From: Sphingomonadaceae bacterium
GTDB lineage: Bacteria > Pseudomonadota > Alphaproteobacteria > Sphingomonadales > Sphingomonadaceae
DNA: 64,000 nucleotides
Assembly (NCBI GenBank): GCA_030147805.1
Contig: JASBUR010000020.1
Span: 62,001-126,000 of the forward strand
Direction: 5' to 3'
Shown here: piece by piece, positions 17,353 through 26,669 of the stretch
Layout: each line of letters begins with the position of its first letter
Position numbering within the stretch: position 1 is the first letter of the stretch
Position numbers and translations under genes: made by a program
Notes under the pieces: generated by a model
What the model was told of the DNA's origin: nothing
Databases searched by the model: none
Seen by the model: the letters and a program-made list of their open reading frames with translations, nothing else

Positions 17353-19143
17353 TTAGATCGCCCGCGTCGCCTCGACCAGCCAGCCCTGCACCTCTTCCGG
17401 CAGAAGCGGCGCCAGCTCCGCACGCACGCGGGCATGATAATCGTTGAGCCAGGCGCGCTCCTTCGGCGACAGCATGTCGACGTCGACCAGCGCCAGCTCG
17501 ATCGGCGCCAGCGTCAACGTCTCGAAGCCGAGCATCTCCTTTTCAGCGCCGGGGATATCCTTCTTCACCGTCAGGATGAGATTCTCGACGCGGATCCCGT
17601 AGGCGCCGGTCTTGTAGTAGCCGGGTTCGTCGGACAGGATCATGCCTTCGGCGAGCGGCTCGTCGCCGCCCGACTGGCTGCTGCCCGGCTGCGCGATGCG
17701 CTGCGGCCCCTCATGCACCGCGAGGAAGCTGCCGACGCCGTGGCCGGTGCCATGCGCATAGTCGAGCCCGACCTCCCACAGCGGCGCGCGCGCCAGCGTG
17801 TCGAGCTGGACGCCGCGAGTCCCCTTGGGGAAAACTGCGGTGGCGACGGCGATATGGCCCTTGAGCACACGCGTGAAGCGGTCGCGCATCTCGGGCGTGG
17901 GCGTGCCGACGGCGAGCGTGCGCGTCACATCGGTGGTGCCGTCGACATATTGCGCCCCCGAATCGATCAGGAACAGGCTGTCCCGCTCGATCTGGCGGTT
18001 GGTCTCGGGCGAGACGCGGTAGTGGACGATCGCCCCGTTGGGACCGGCACCCGAAATGGTGTCGAAGCTCAGGTCCTGCAGCATGTTGGTCTCGCGGCGG
18101 AAGCCCTCGAGACGCTCGGCCGCGGTCAGTTCGTCGAGCCCGCCCTTGGGCGCCTCCTGCGCGAACCAGTGGAGGAAGCGCGTCAGCGCCGCGCCGTCGC
18201 GGACGTGCGCGGCGCGCGTGCCCTCGATCTCGACGGCATTCTTTTTCGCCTTCGGCAGGACGCACGGATCGCGCGCCTCGACGATCTTCGCCCCGCCGGC
18301 CTTCAGCCGTTCGAAGATCGCGGCGACGCAGGTCTGCGGATCGGCAACGACGGTGCCGCCGAGCGCCTCGAGCGCCTCGGCGAAGTCGCCGCGCGGGCGG
18401 ACGGTCACGTCGGCGCCGAGATGCGCCTCGAGCGTCGCATCGACCTTGCCCGGATCGACGAACAGGTCGGCCTTGCCGTCGGCGTGGACGATCGCGAACG
18501 CGAGCCCGACCGGGGTGCGCGACACGTCGCGGCCGCGCACGTTGAACAGCCAGGCGATCGAATCGAGCGCCGCGACCACGCCGGCCTGCGCCCGCTTGCC
18601 CTTGAGAAAGTCGGCGACGGCGTGGCGCTTTTCGGCCGACGACTGGCCGGCGAGGTCGTCGCCGTGCGGCATCAGCCGCTCGCCCGACGGCGCCGGGCGG
18701 TCGCGCCACACCCGGTCGATCGGATTCTCGGCAATCGCCACCAGTTCGGCGTCCTTGTCGGCGAGCGCCTTGCGCGTCGCCTCGACCCAGCCCTTGGTAT
18801 GCAGCCAGGGATCATAGCCGATGCGGTCGCCGGCCTTGACCTGCCCGGCCAGCCAGTCGCCGACGCTGGTCTCGGGAACGCTCTGGTAGCTGTAGAGATT
18901 GCCGTCGACCTGGTCGCGGACCTGAAGCGTGTAGCGGCCATCGGTGAAGATCGCCGCCTTGTCGGCGAGCACCGCCGCCGAGCCCGCCGAGCCCTCGAAG
19001 CCGGTGAGCCAGGCCAGCCGCTGCGCGTAGGCGCCGACATATTCGCTCATATGCTCGTCGGTCAGCGGTACCACGAAGCCGTTGAGCTTCTGGCTGCCGA
19101 GCTGCGCGCGCAACGCCTCGATGCGATCCTTGTGCGTGGACAT
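17353..19143 (-). CDS. aminopeptidase P family metalloprotease (M24B, Xaa-Pro)
   Basis: This 596-residue protein has the three-part layout of eukaryotic-type aminopeptidase P: two creatinase-like N-terminal domains (residues 1-310) and a pita-bread M24 domain. All five metal ligands are visible, in LFLIDSGAQYVDGTTDVTR, GTGHGVGSFLAVHEG, LSDEPGYYKTGAYGIRVEN. The C-terminal extension (WLNDYHARVRAELAPLL) is typical of the long form. It removes N-terminal residues preceding proline from peptides in the cytosol; no signal peptide is present. The start follows GGAGG at ideal spacing. It is divergent from the S9 peptidase gene, so two peptide-degrading enzymes share one intergenic region. Confidence 0.95.
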   Translation of the reverse strand: MSTHKDRIEALRAQLGSQKLNGFVVPLTDEHMSEYVGAYAQRLAWLTGFEGSAGSAAVLADKAAIFTDGRYTLQVRDQVDGNLYSYQSVPETSVGDWLAGQVKAGDRIGYDPWLHTKGWVEATRKALADKDAELVAIAENPIDRVWRDRPAPSGERLMPHGDDLAGQSSAEKRHAVADFLKGKRAQAGVVAALDSIAWLFNVRGRDVSRTPVGLAFAIVHADGKADLFVDPGKVDATLEAHLGADVTVRPRGDFAEALEALGGTVVADPQTCVAAIFERLKAGGAKIVEARDPCVLPKAKKNAVEIEGTRAAHVRDGAALTRFLHWFAQEAPKGGLDELTAAERLEGFRRETNMLQDLSFDTISGAGPNGAIVHYRVSPETNRQIERDSLFLIDSGAQYVDGTTDVTRTLAVGTPTPEMRDRFTRVLKGHIAVATAVFPKGTRGVQLDTLARAPLWEVGLDYAHGTGHGVGSFLAVHEGPQRIAQPGSSQSGGDEPLAEGMILSDEPGYYKTGAYGIRVENLILTVKKDIPGAEKEMLGFETLTLAPIELALVDVDMLSPKERAWLNDYHARVRAELAPLLPEEVQGWLVEATRAI

Positions 19144-19273
19144 GACGCCTCCAACTGTTCGTTGGGTTGGAATTAGGCGCGATGCCGGCCGGACGCCAGA
19201 GGTGCGTCCGGCGCGAGCCTTTTCGCGGGCGTGACCCGTCGACGTTCGCGCGCGCACAGATTAGGAGCGGTCC

Positions 19274-21340
19274 ATGTCCATCAGCGCCCCGCCCATCGCC
19301 CCCATCCGCCCGCACAGCGTCACGCATCACGGCCAGACGATCGAAGACGGCTATGCCTGGCTGAAGGACCCCGGCTATCCGCAGGTCACCGACGCCGCGA
19401 TCCTGGCGCATCTCGAGGCCGAGAACGCCTGGTTCGAGACGTCGATCGCGCCGGTCAAGCCGCTGATCGATACGCTGTTCGCCGAGATGAAGGGGCGGCT
19501 GAAGGAGGACGATTCCAGCGTCCCGCAGAAGGATGGCGATTTCCTCTACTGGTGGGCGTTCGAGACCGGCGGCCAGTATCGCAAATGGTGGCGGCGGCCG
19601 GTGGCTGGCGGGCCCGACGAGCTGGTGCTCGACGAGCCGGCGATGGCGGAGGGCAAGGCCTATTTCCGCCTCGGCAGCCTGACCGTCAGCCCCGACGGGC
19701 GGCTCGCCGCCTATCAGGTCGACGACGACGGGTCGGAGCGCTTCAAGCTGCGCATCCGCGACATCGCGGCGAATGTCGACATCGAGACCGTGACCGACGC
19801 CGCGCTCGGCCAGGCGATCTGGAGCGCCGACGGCCGCGCGGTCGCCTGGGCCGAGGTCAACGACAATTGGCGGCCCTACCGCATCCGGCTGCACCGGCTT
19901 GGGCAGACCGGCGACGATGCCGTGCTTTACGAGGAGCCCGACGCCGGCTTCTTCGTCGGCGTGTCGCGCAGCCAGGACCGGCAATGGTTCGTCATCCACG
20001 CCGCCGACCATGTCACCAGCGAGGTGCGGCTGATCCCGACCGCCGACCCTACCGCCGCGCCGCTGCTGGTGTCACCGCGCCAGACCGGCCGCGAATATGA
20101 GGTCGATGCGCGCGAGGGCGAGCTGTTCATCCGCACCAACGACACCCACCCCAATTTCCGTCTCGTCACCGCATCGATCGACGCGCCGGGCGACTGGCGC
20201 GAGCTGATCGCGCCGAGCGACCGCCATTATCTGCGCGGGCTGTCGTCGTTCAGATCGGTGCTAGCGATCGCCGAGCGCATCGACGGACTCGATCAGCTGC
20301 GGCTGCGCACTTACGACGGCGACGAGCACTGGATCGCCTTCCCCGAGGCGAGCTATGCCGCCGGCCTCGCCAACAACCCCGAATATGATCCTGCGGCGCT
20401 GCGGCTGACCTATGAATCGATGGTCACCCCGGGGACGGTCTACGACTATCATCTCGCCGAGCGCCGGCTCGAGGTGCGCAAGGTCCAGACCATCCCCTCG
20501 GGCTATGACGCCAGCGCCTACGAGACGGTGCGGCTGATGGCGACCGCGCGCGACGGCGCGCAGGTGCCGATTTCGGTCGTCTACAAGAAGGGCTTCCCCC
20601 GCGACGGCAGCGGCAAGCTGCATCTCTATGGCTATGGCGCCTATGGGCTGGCGATGCCGCCAGGCTTCTCGACCGCGCGGCTGTCGCTGCTCGACCGCGG
20701 CTTCGCCTATGCGATCGCGCATATCCGGGGCGGCGACGACCTCGGCTACCGCTGGTATCTCGACGGCAAGCTGACCAAACGCTGGAACACCTTCAACGAC
20801 TTCGTCGACTGCGCGAAGCATCTGATCGACGCGGGGCTGACTCGCGCCGGCCACATCTCGATCTCGGGCGGCTCGGCGGGCGGCGAGCTGATGGGCGTCG
20901 CGCTCAACAGCAACCCCGAGCTGTGGGGCGCCGCCGTCGCGCACGTGCCCTTCGTCGACGTGCTCAACACCATGCTCGACGACAGCCTGCCGCTGACGCC
21001 GATGGAGTGGCCCGAGTGGGGCAATCCGATCGCCGACGCGGCCGCGTTCGAGCTGATCCGCAGCTACAGCCCCTATGACAATGTCGAGGCCAAGGCCTAT
21101 CCGCCGCTGATGGTCACCGCCGGGTTGAACGACCCGCGCGTCACCTATTGGGAGCCGGCGAAATGGGTCGCGAAGCTGCGCGCTACGAAGACCGATTCCA
21201 ACCCGCTGATCCTCAAGATCAATATGGGCGCCGGCCACGGCGGCAAGTCGGGCCGCTGGGATTCGCTCGTCGAGGTTGCCGAGGAATTCGCCTTCATCCT
21301 GCAGCAGTTCGGCATGGCGGACGCCGGGGGCAATGGCTGA
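19274..21340 (+). CDS. S9 prolyl oligopeptidase / oligopeptidase B
   Basis: This is a 688-residue serine peptidase with an N-terminal beta propeller (residues about 70-400) and a C-terminal alpha/beta hydrolase domain. The nucleophile lies in ISISGGSAGGELMG near residue 530. The acid is in TAGLNDPRVTYWEP and the histidine in GAGHGGKSGRWD near the end. The spacing and GGSAGG match oligopeptidase B (PtrB), which cleaves peptides after basic residues in the cytosol. The ATG follows TTAGGAGCGG. The downstream thioesterase start lies inside its last codons, so the two genes are translationally coupled. Confidence 0.93.
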   Translation: MSISAPPIAPIRPHSVTHHGQTIEDGYAWLKDPGYPQVTDAAILAHLEAENAWFETSIAPVKPLIDTLFAEMKGRLKEDDSSVPQKDGDFLYWWAFETGGQYRKWWRRPVAGGPDELVLDEPAMAEGKAYFRLGSLTVSPDGRLAAYQVDDDGSERFKLRIRDIAANVDIETVTDAALGQAIWSADGRAVAWAEVNDNWRPYRIRLHRLGQTGDDAVLYEEPDAGFFVGVSRSQDRQWFVIHAADHVTSEVRLIPTADPTAAPLLVSPRQTGREYEVDAREGELFIRTNDTHPNFRLVTASIDAPGDWRELIAPSDRHYLRGLSSFRSVLAIAERIDGLDQLRLRTYDGDEHWIAFPEASYAAGLANNPEYDPAALRLTYESMVTPGTVYDYHLAERRLEVRKVQTIPSGYDASAYETVRLMATARDGAQVPISVVYKKGFPRDGSGKLHLYGYGAYGLAMPPGFSTARLSLLDRGFAYAIAHIRGGDDLGYRWYLDGKLTKRWNTFNDFVDCAKHLIDAGLTRAGHISISGGSAGGELMGVALNSNPELWGAAVAHVPFVDVLNTMLDDSLPLTPMEWPEWGNPIADAAAFELIRSYSPYDNVEAKAYPPLMVTAGLNDPRVTYWEPAKWVAKLRATKTDSNPLILKINMGAGHGGKSGRWDSLVEVAEEFAFILQQFGMADAGGNG

Positions 21341-21731
21341 CCGCCCGGTCTTCGAACTGACGATCGAGCCGGTCGCCGACGACATCGACGAGCTCGGCCA
21401 CGTCAACAACGCGGTCTATGTCCGCTGGATCCAGGACATGGCGACGTCGCACTGGCGCGCGGTCGCACGCCCCGAGGACGTCGACCGCTACGTGTGGGTC
21501 GTGACCCGGCACGAGATCGACTATCGCCGCGCCACGCGGCTCGGCGAGACGCTGACCGCGCGGACCTGGGTCGGCGAGCCGCAGGGCGCGCGCTTCGATC
21601 GCTTCGTCGAGATCCTCGGCCCCGACGGCGGCGTGCGCGTATCGGCGCGGACGGTCTGGGCGCTCGTCGAGCTGAGCACGATGCGGCCGATGCGTATTCA
21701 GCGCGATATGGCGGCGCCATTTCTCGGCTAG
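21333..21731 (+). CDS. hotdog-fold acyl-CoA thioesterase (4HBT type)
   Basis: This 132-residue protein has the 4-hydroxybenzoyl-CoA thioesterase signature DIDELGHVNNAVYVRW near residues 17-32, including the active-site aspartate context. HEIDYRRATRLGETLTARTW forms the central helix-to-strand turn. It is expected to cleave an acyl-CoA thioester; the substrate is unknown. Its ATG overlaps the last eight bases of the oligopeptidase gene. Its stop overlaps the convergent small membrane-protein gene. Confidence 0.9.
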   Translation: MADRPVFELTIEPVADDIDELGHVNNAVYVRWIQDMATSHWRAVARPEDVDRYVWVVTRHEIDYRRATRLGETLTARTWVGEPQGARFDRFVEILGPDGGVRVSARTVWALVELSTMRPMRIQRDMAAPFLG

Positions 21732-21943
21732 CGAACCCGGCCCTTGAGCGGAACGCCGGTCACCAGCGTGACGACGTGCGCTGCCAGCACGCAGAAGGCC
21801 AGAATGCCGATGAACAGCAGCCCATGCCATGGGACGTAGGTCACGTCGCCCAGCCGGCGGACTTTTCGACGAGTACCCCACAACGAGGCACCAACGACGA
21901 CTGCGGCCAGCAGCATAAGCGCTAGGGTGGTCTGAAGGTCCAT
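21728..21943 (-). CDS. 71-residue two-helix membrane protein
   Basis: The short product has two transmembrane helices (TTLALMLLAAVVVGASLW and LLFIGILAFCVLAAHVVTLV) joined by a basic loop TRRKVRRLGDV. That pattern puts the loop in the cytosol. I do not recognise a family. It overlaps the thioesterase stop by four bases in convergent orientation and is divergent from the exported methyltransferase-like gene. Confidence 0.7.
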   Translation of the reverse strand: MDLQTTLALMLLAAVVVGASLWGTRRKVRRLGDVTYVPWHGLLFIGILAFCVLAAHVVTLVTGVPLKGRVR

Positions 21944-22008
21944 GTCCTAGGCTGGTAACCTGATGCCTGCTAAATGACAGCGCCTGATATTGGGGAGGTT
22001 CGTAGAAT

Positions 22009-22851
22009 ATGAAGACCTTGGTTCGCATCGCCTTGCTCGCAGCGGGTACCGCGCTCTCGGCGGGGGCGCTCGCACAGGCCGCCAAACCCGCCGCCGCGCA
22101 TCACGACCATGCCGCGATGCTGCTCGACCAGGCGATCGCCGGCGCGCATCGTTCGGAAGCCAATCGCGCCCGCGACGCCTATCGGCACCCGAAGGAAACG
22201 CTGACCTTCTTCGGCGTGAAGCCCGATATGACCGTCGTCGAAATCTCGCCCGGCGGCGGCTGGTACACCGAGATCCTCGCGCCCTATCTCGCCAACGGCG
22301 GCACCTACTATGCCGCCGGCACGAACCCGGCGGCCAGCGAGCGCGCCGCGAAGGCCGCCGCCGATTTCAAGGCCAAGCTCGCCGCGACGCCCGCGACCGC
22401 CAAGGCGCAGGTCACCAGCTTCGGCAAGGATCATTATGATTCGCTCGCGCCCGCCGGCACCGCCGATGTCGTGCTGACCTTCCGCAACGTCCACAATTGG
22501 TACAGCGCCGACTTCGCGCCGCAGGCGTTCCAGGCCTTCTTCACGGCGCTGAAGCCGGGCGGCACCCTCGGCGTCGTCGAGCATCGCCTGCCCGAGGATC
22601 GCGACGACGCGCTGATGAAGACCAGCGGCTACATGAAGCGCAGTGCGATCGTGAAGATGGCCGAGGCGGCCGGCTTCAAGCTCGCCGGCGAATCGGAGGT
22701 CAACGCCAACCCCAAGGACACCGCCGACTACGCCGACGGCGTCTGGACGCTGCCGCCCAACTACCGGCTCGGCGACACCGACCGCGCCAAATATGCCGCG
22801 ATCGGCGAATCGGACCGCATGACGCTGAAGTTCGTGAAGCCGGCCAACTGA
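22009..22851 (+). CDS. exported SAM-methyltransferase-like protein (COG4798 type)
   Basis: This 280-residue protein begins with a clear signal peptide (MKTLVRIALLAAGTALSAGALAQA). It continues as a class I methyltransferase fold: TVVEISPGGGWYTEILAPYL is the SAM-binding loop, DVVLTFRNVHNW follows strand 4, and LKPGGTLGVVEHRLPE is the post-motif region. A methyltransferase fold behind a Sec signal is odd, because SAM is not thought to be available in the periplasm. Similar predicted methyltransferases with signal peptides are known from other Alphaproteobacteria. It may bind another ligand. The start has GGGGAGG about twelve bases upstream. Confidence 0.82.
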   Translation: MKTLVRIALLAAGTALSAGALAQAAKPAAAHHDHAAMLLDQAIAGAHRSEANRARDAYRHPKETLTFFGVKPDMTVVEISPGGGWYTEILAPYLANGGTYYAAGTNPAASERAAKAAADFKAKLAATPATAKAQVTSFGKDHYDSLAPAGTADVVLTFRNVHNWYSADFAPQAFQAFFTALKPGGTLGVVEHRLPEDRDDALMKTSGYMKRSAIVKMAEAAGFKLAGESEVNANPKDTADYADGVWTLPPNYRLGDTDRAKYAAIGESDRMTLKFVKPAN

Positions 22852-22872
22852 TTGCCGGAGATGGCGTCGAAC

Positions 22873-22900
22873 AAGGGCCGCGTCGCAAGACGCGGCCCTT
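22873..22900. terminator. strong bidirectional hairpin terminator
   Basis: AAGGGCCGCGTC and GACGCGGCCCTT form a 12-bp perfect stem around GCAA, followed by GTTT. It lies between the convergent methyltransferase-like and phaR genes and can serve both strands. Confidence 0.85.
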
Positions 22901-22906
22901 GTTTCC

Positions 22907-23467
22907 CTAGCGCTCGCTCAACTTGTCGAGCTGCGCCTGCAGCGCCGCCATCTGCGCCTTGAGCGCATCGAGCTCGTCGCTGCTCGCCGGCTTGGGCGCG
23001 TCGCCCGCCTTGCGGTTGCCGGTCAGCATGTCGGCCGCTGCCTGGAACATCGCCATATTCTGCTTGGCGAGCGTCTCGAACGGCTTGAAGGCGCCGGCGC
23101 CGAACGCGCCCGACACCGCGGTGCGGAACTGCTCCTGGTTGCGGTGGAAGGCGTTCATCGACGCTTCGAGATAGGGCGGCACCATCGCCTGCATCGAATC
23201 GCCGTACATCGAGATCAGCTGGCGCAGGAACGAGGTCGGCAGCATCGTCTGGCCGCGCGTCTCCTCGTCCATGATGATCTGCGTCAGCACCGAGCGCGTG
23301 ATGTCGTCGCCCGACTTGGCGTCGAGCACCTTGAATTCGCGTCCCTCGCGGGTCAGCAGCGCCAGATGCTCGAGCGTGATATAGCTCGAACTGTCGGTGT
23401 TATAGAGACGCCGATTGGCGTATTTCTTGATGATGATCGGCTCGGGCTTGGTTTCGGATTCGGCCAT
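22907..23467 (-). CDS. phaR: polyhydroxyalkanoate synthesis repressor PhaR
   Basis: This 186-residue protein opens with the PHB/PHA accumulation regulator DNA-binding domain: IIIKKYANRRLYNTDSSSYI, then LALLTREGREFKVLDAKSGDDITRSVLTQII. A second accumulation domain (LPTSFLRQLISMYGDSMQ) and a C-terminal coiled coil (DALKAQMAALQAQLDKL) follow. PhaR binds polymer granules and represses phasin and synthase genes when polymer is scarce. The gene is divergent from the PhaC-like hydrolase gene; their start codons overlap on opposite strands, so regulation of the shared region is likely. Confidence 0.95.
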   Translation of the reverse strand: MAESETKPEPIIIKKYANRRLYNTDSSSYITLEHLALLTREGREFKVLDAKSGDDITRSVLTQIIMDEETRGQTMLPTSFLRQLISMYGDSMQAMVPPYLEASMNAFHRNQEQFRTAVSGAFGAGAFKPFETLAKQNMAMFQAAADMLTGNRKAGDAPKPASSDELDALKAQMAALQAQLDKLSER

Positions 23468-24524
23468 GTCGCCACCCACTGGAGAAGCGCCGAGCCTAGC
23501 ACGCGGCGATGTTGCGCCGCAACAACGCGCCCGCGGCCCGCATCCGCTGCCCGCCTTCCTGCGCGTCATCACCGACGCGGTCGACGGCGACCGCACGCGG
23601 ATGGGCGCCGTCCTGGCGGGCGTTCGCGCCTATCAGGTGCACCCGTACCGGCGCGCGCTGCCCCCACCGCCGCAGCTGGCGCAGATCGGCAATGTGCGGT
23701 TGCTCGACTATGGCGGCAGCGGTCCGCCGGCGGTATTCGTCCCCTCGCTGGTCAATCCGCCGAGCGTGCTCGATCTCGCCGCCGACAATTCGCTGCTGCG
23801 CTGGCTGGCCGGCCAGGACGTGCGGCCGCTGCTCGTCGACTGGGGAAGCCCGGGCGCGGACGAACGGTCGCTGTCGATCGACGGCTATGTCGACGCGCGG
23901 CTGCGGCCGCTTCTCGCCGTGGTCGGCGATGCCGCCGTCGTCGGCTATTGCCTGGGCGGCACGATGGCGCTCGCGGCGGCGCTGGCTTCGCCGCCCCGTC
24001 GGCTGGCGCTGATCGCAACCCCTTGGAAGTTCAGCGGATACGGCGCGCAGGGACGTGAAATGGCTACCGCTGGGAGCCAGATCGAGGCAGCGTCCACGCC
24101 GCTCGGCGCGGTGCCGATGGACCTCATCCAGCCGCTGTTCTGGCGCCTCGATCCCGCGGGCACCGCGGCGAAATTCGAGCGGTTCGGCAGGCTGCCGCCC
24201 GACAGCGAGGCGGCGCGCGCTTTCGTCGCGCTCGAGGATTGGGCGAACGACGGGCCGCCGCTGACGCTGCCGGCTGCGCGTCAGTGCTTTGGCGAGTTCT
24301 ACGGGGCCGATACGCCGGGCTCGGGCCGCTGGCGGGGCGACGCGCGCACGCTCGCCTGCCCGACGCTCAACCTCGTCTCGACGCGCGACCGCATCGTCCC
24401 TGCCGCCGCCGCGCCCGAGGTCGGCGCGCGCGTCGACGTCGACGCCGGTCACGTCGGGATGATCGTCGGATCGCGGGCGCGCAATTTGGTCTGGGAGCCG
24501 CTGCGCGACTGGCTTAAACGATAA
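23466..24524 (+). CDS. compact PhaC-like alpha/beta hydrolase
   Basis: This roughly 350-residue protein resembles the catalytic half of polyhydroxyalkanoate synthase. The nucleophile box is VGYCLGGTMAL, with cysteine in place of the serine of ordinary hydrolases, as in PhaC. The acid appears in STRDRIVPA and the histidine in DAGHVGMIVG. LVNPPSVLDLAADNSLLRWL and LVDWGSPG also match the PhaC core. It lacks the ~200-residue N-terminal part of class I synthases. The start is unclear: ATG at 23466 is the only in-frame ATG before the conserved LPAFLRVI region but has a poor ribosome site. Its position opposite phaR supports a role in polymer metabolism. Confidence 0.78.
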   Translation: MSPPTGEAPSLARGDVAPQQRARGPHPLPAFLRVITDAVDGDRTRMGAVLAGVRAYQVHPYRRALPPPPQLAQIGNVRLLDYGGSGPPAVFVPSLVNPPSVLDLAADNSLLRWLAGQDVRPLLVDWGSPGADERSLSIDGYVDARLRPLLAVVGDAAVVGYCLGGTMALAAALASPPRRLALIATPWKFSGYGAQGREMATAGSQIEAASTPLGAVPMDLIQPLFWRLDPAGTAAKFERFGRLPPDSEAARAFVALEDWANDGPPLTLPAARQCFGEFYGADTPGSGRWRGDARTLACPTLNLVSTRDRIVPAAAAPEVGARVDVDAGHVGMIVGSRARNLVWEPLRDWLKR

Positions 24525-24563
24525 GCCCCCTTTTCTTCGCACCTGCACAATATTAGGTTGCTC

Positions 24564-24569
24564 TATAAA
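24564..24569 (+). promoter_or_regulatory. possible -10 element before the thiolase gene
   Basis: TATAAA sits 22 bases upstream of the ATG in an AT-rich patch that is unusual for this sequence. No convincing -35 is at 17 bases. A promoter in this 66-base gap is plausible but not proven. Confidence 0.3.
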
Positions 24570-24590
24570 ACGAGCAATGGAGACCCAATC

Positions 24591-25766
<1,176 letters not shown>

Positions 25767-25776
25767 CCTTTCTATC

Positions 25777-25891
25777 CCTCTCCCCGCTGGGGAGAGGCTA
25801 GATGAGGGGCCGAGCGCCGCAGGCGCTCGGTTCTGCTCTCGCGGATGGGACGGTGCCCCTCACCCCAACCCTCTCCCCAGCGGGGAGAGGG
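25777..25891. repeat. composite inverted-repeat element of three hairpins
   Basis: Two copies of CCTCTCCCC/GGGGAGAGG hairpins (25777-25797 and 25869-25891) stand in inverted layout. They flank a CCGAGCGCC/GGCGCTCGG hairpin (25810-25830). GAGGGGC at 25804-25810 also pairs with GCCCCTC at 25855-25861. The whole 115-bp unit is therefore a nested palindrome, like a small non-coding mobile repeat. It fills most of the gap between the thiolase and methyltransferase genes. Confidence 0.8.
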
Positions 25892-25937
25892 AGCTAAGGT
25901 CTCGACAAGCGCCCGTCAAACCCTCAGCTTCGGCGCC

Positions 25938-26669
25938 ATGCGTCCGACCGTCGAGGAGCTCCGCGCCTATTACGCCACGCGCGACGGGCAGCGCGTGGCG
26001 CGCGAACTGGCGGCCACCGTGGCGCCCAAAATCCGGCAGGGAAACACCGCACGCCTGCTTGCGCTCGGCTATTGCGCGCCGCTGCTCAGCGGACTCGATC
26101 CGGCGCGGCTCGAACGGCTGGCGCTGGTGATGCCCGAGGACATGGGCGCTCACCGCTGGCCCTATGGCCGCCCCGGCTGCACGACGCTGGCCGACGAATT
26201 CAACCTGCCCTTCGCCGAAGCGATGTTCGATCAGGCGCTGCTCGCGCATGCACTGGAATTCGCCGAGCCGCCGCGCAAGCTGCTGCGCGAACTGTGGCGC
26301 GTGCTGGCGCCGGCCGGTGAGCTGGTGCTGATCGTGCCCAACCGGCTTGGGCTGTGGACGCATTTCGAGGCGACCCCGTTCGGCCAGGGGCGTCCCTGGG
26401 CAAAGGGCGAGCTGGCGCGGCTATTGCGCGAGGCGATGTTCGAGCCGGTTTCATGCCGCACGGCGCTAGTCGCGCCGCCGGTCCGGGGATTGCGCTGGCT
26501 CGACAAGCCGCTGATGCGCGTCGCCGCACGCTTCGGCGGCATCCATTTCGTGCTGGCACGCAAGACCGACGGGCTGGCGCCGACGATGATCGGCCGGGCC
26601 AGCGCCGCGACGGCGCGGGCGTCAGCTCGCCCAGTCGCGATGGAGACGTCGCGACGCGAGGAAGAATAG
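25938..26669 (+). CDS. class I SAM-dependent methyltransferase
   Basis: This 243-residue protein has the Methyltransf_11 pattern late in the domain: LPFAEAMFDQALLAHALEF then LWRVLAPAGELVLIVPNRLG. The SAM-binding region at its front (RLLALGYCAPLLSGL) is degenerate, lacking the usual GxGxG. RGLRWLDKPLMRVAARFGG near the end is a pattern seen in alphaproteobacterial methyltransferases encoded beside glyoxalase II genes; none is beside it here. The substrate is unknown. Its 3' end overlaps the convergent MFS gene by 48 bases. The ATG chosen is the first that avoids the upstream repeat element. Confidence 0.8.
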   Translation: MRPTVEELRAYYATRDGQRVARELAATVAPKIRQGNTARLLALGYCAPLLSGLDPARLERLALVMPEDMGAHRWPYGRPGCTTLADEFNLPFAEAMFDQALLAHALEFAEPPRKLLRELWRVLAPAGELVLIVPNRLGLWTHFEATPFGQGRPWAKGELARLLREAMFEPVSCRTALVAPPVRGLRWLDKPLMRVAARFGGIHFVLARKTDGLAPTMIGRASAATARASARPVAMETSRREEE

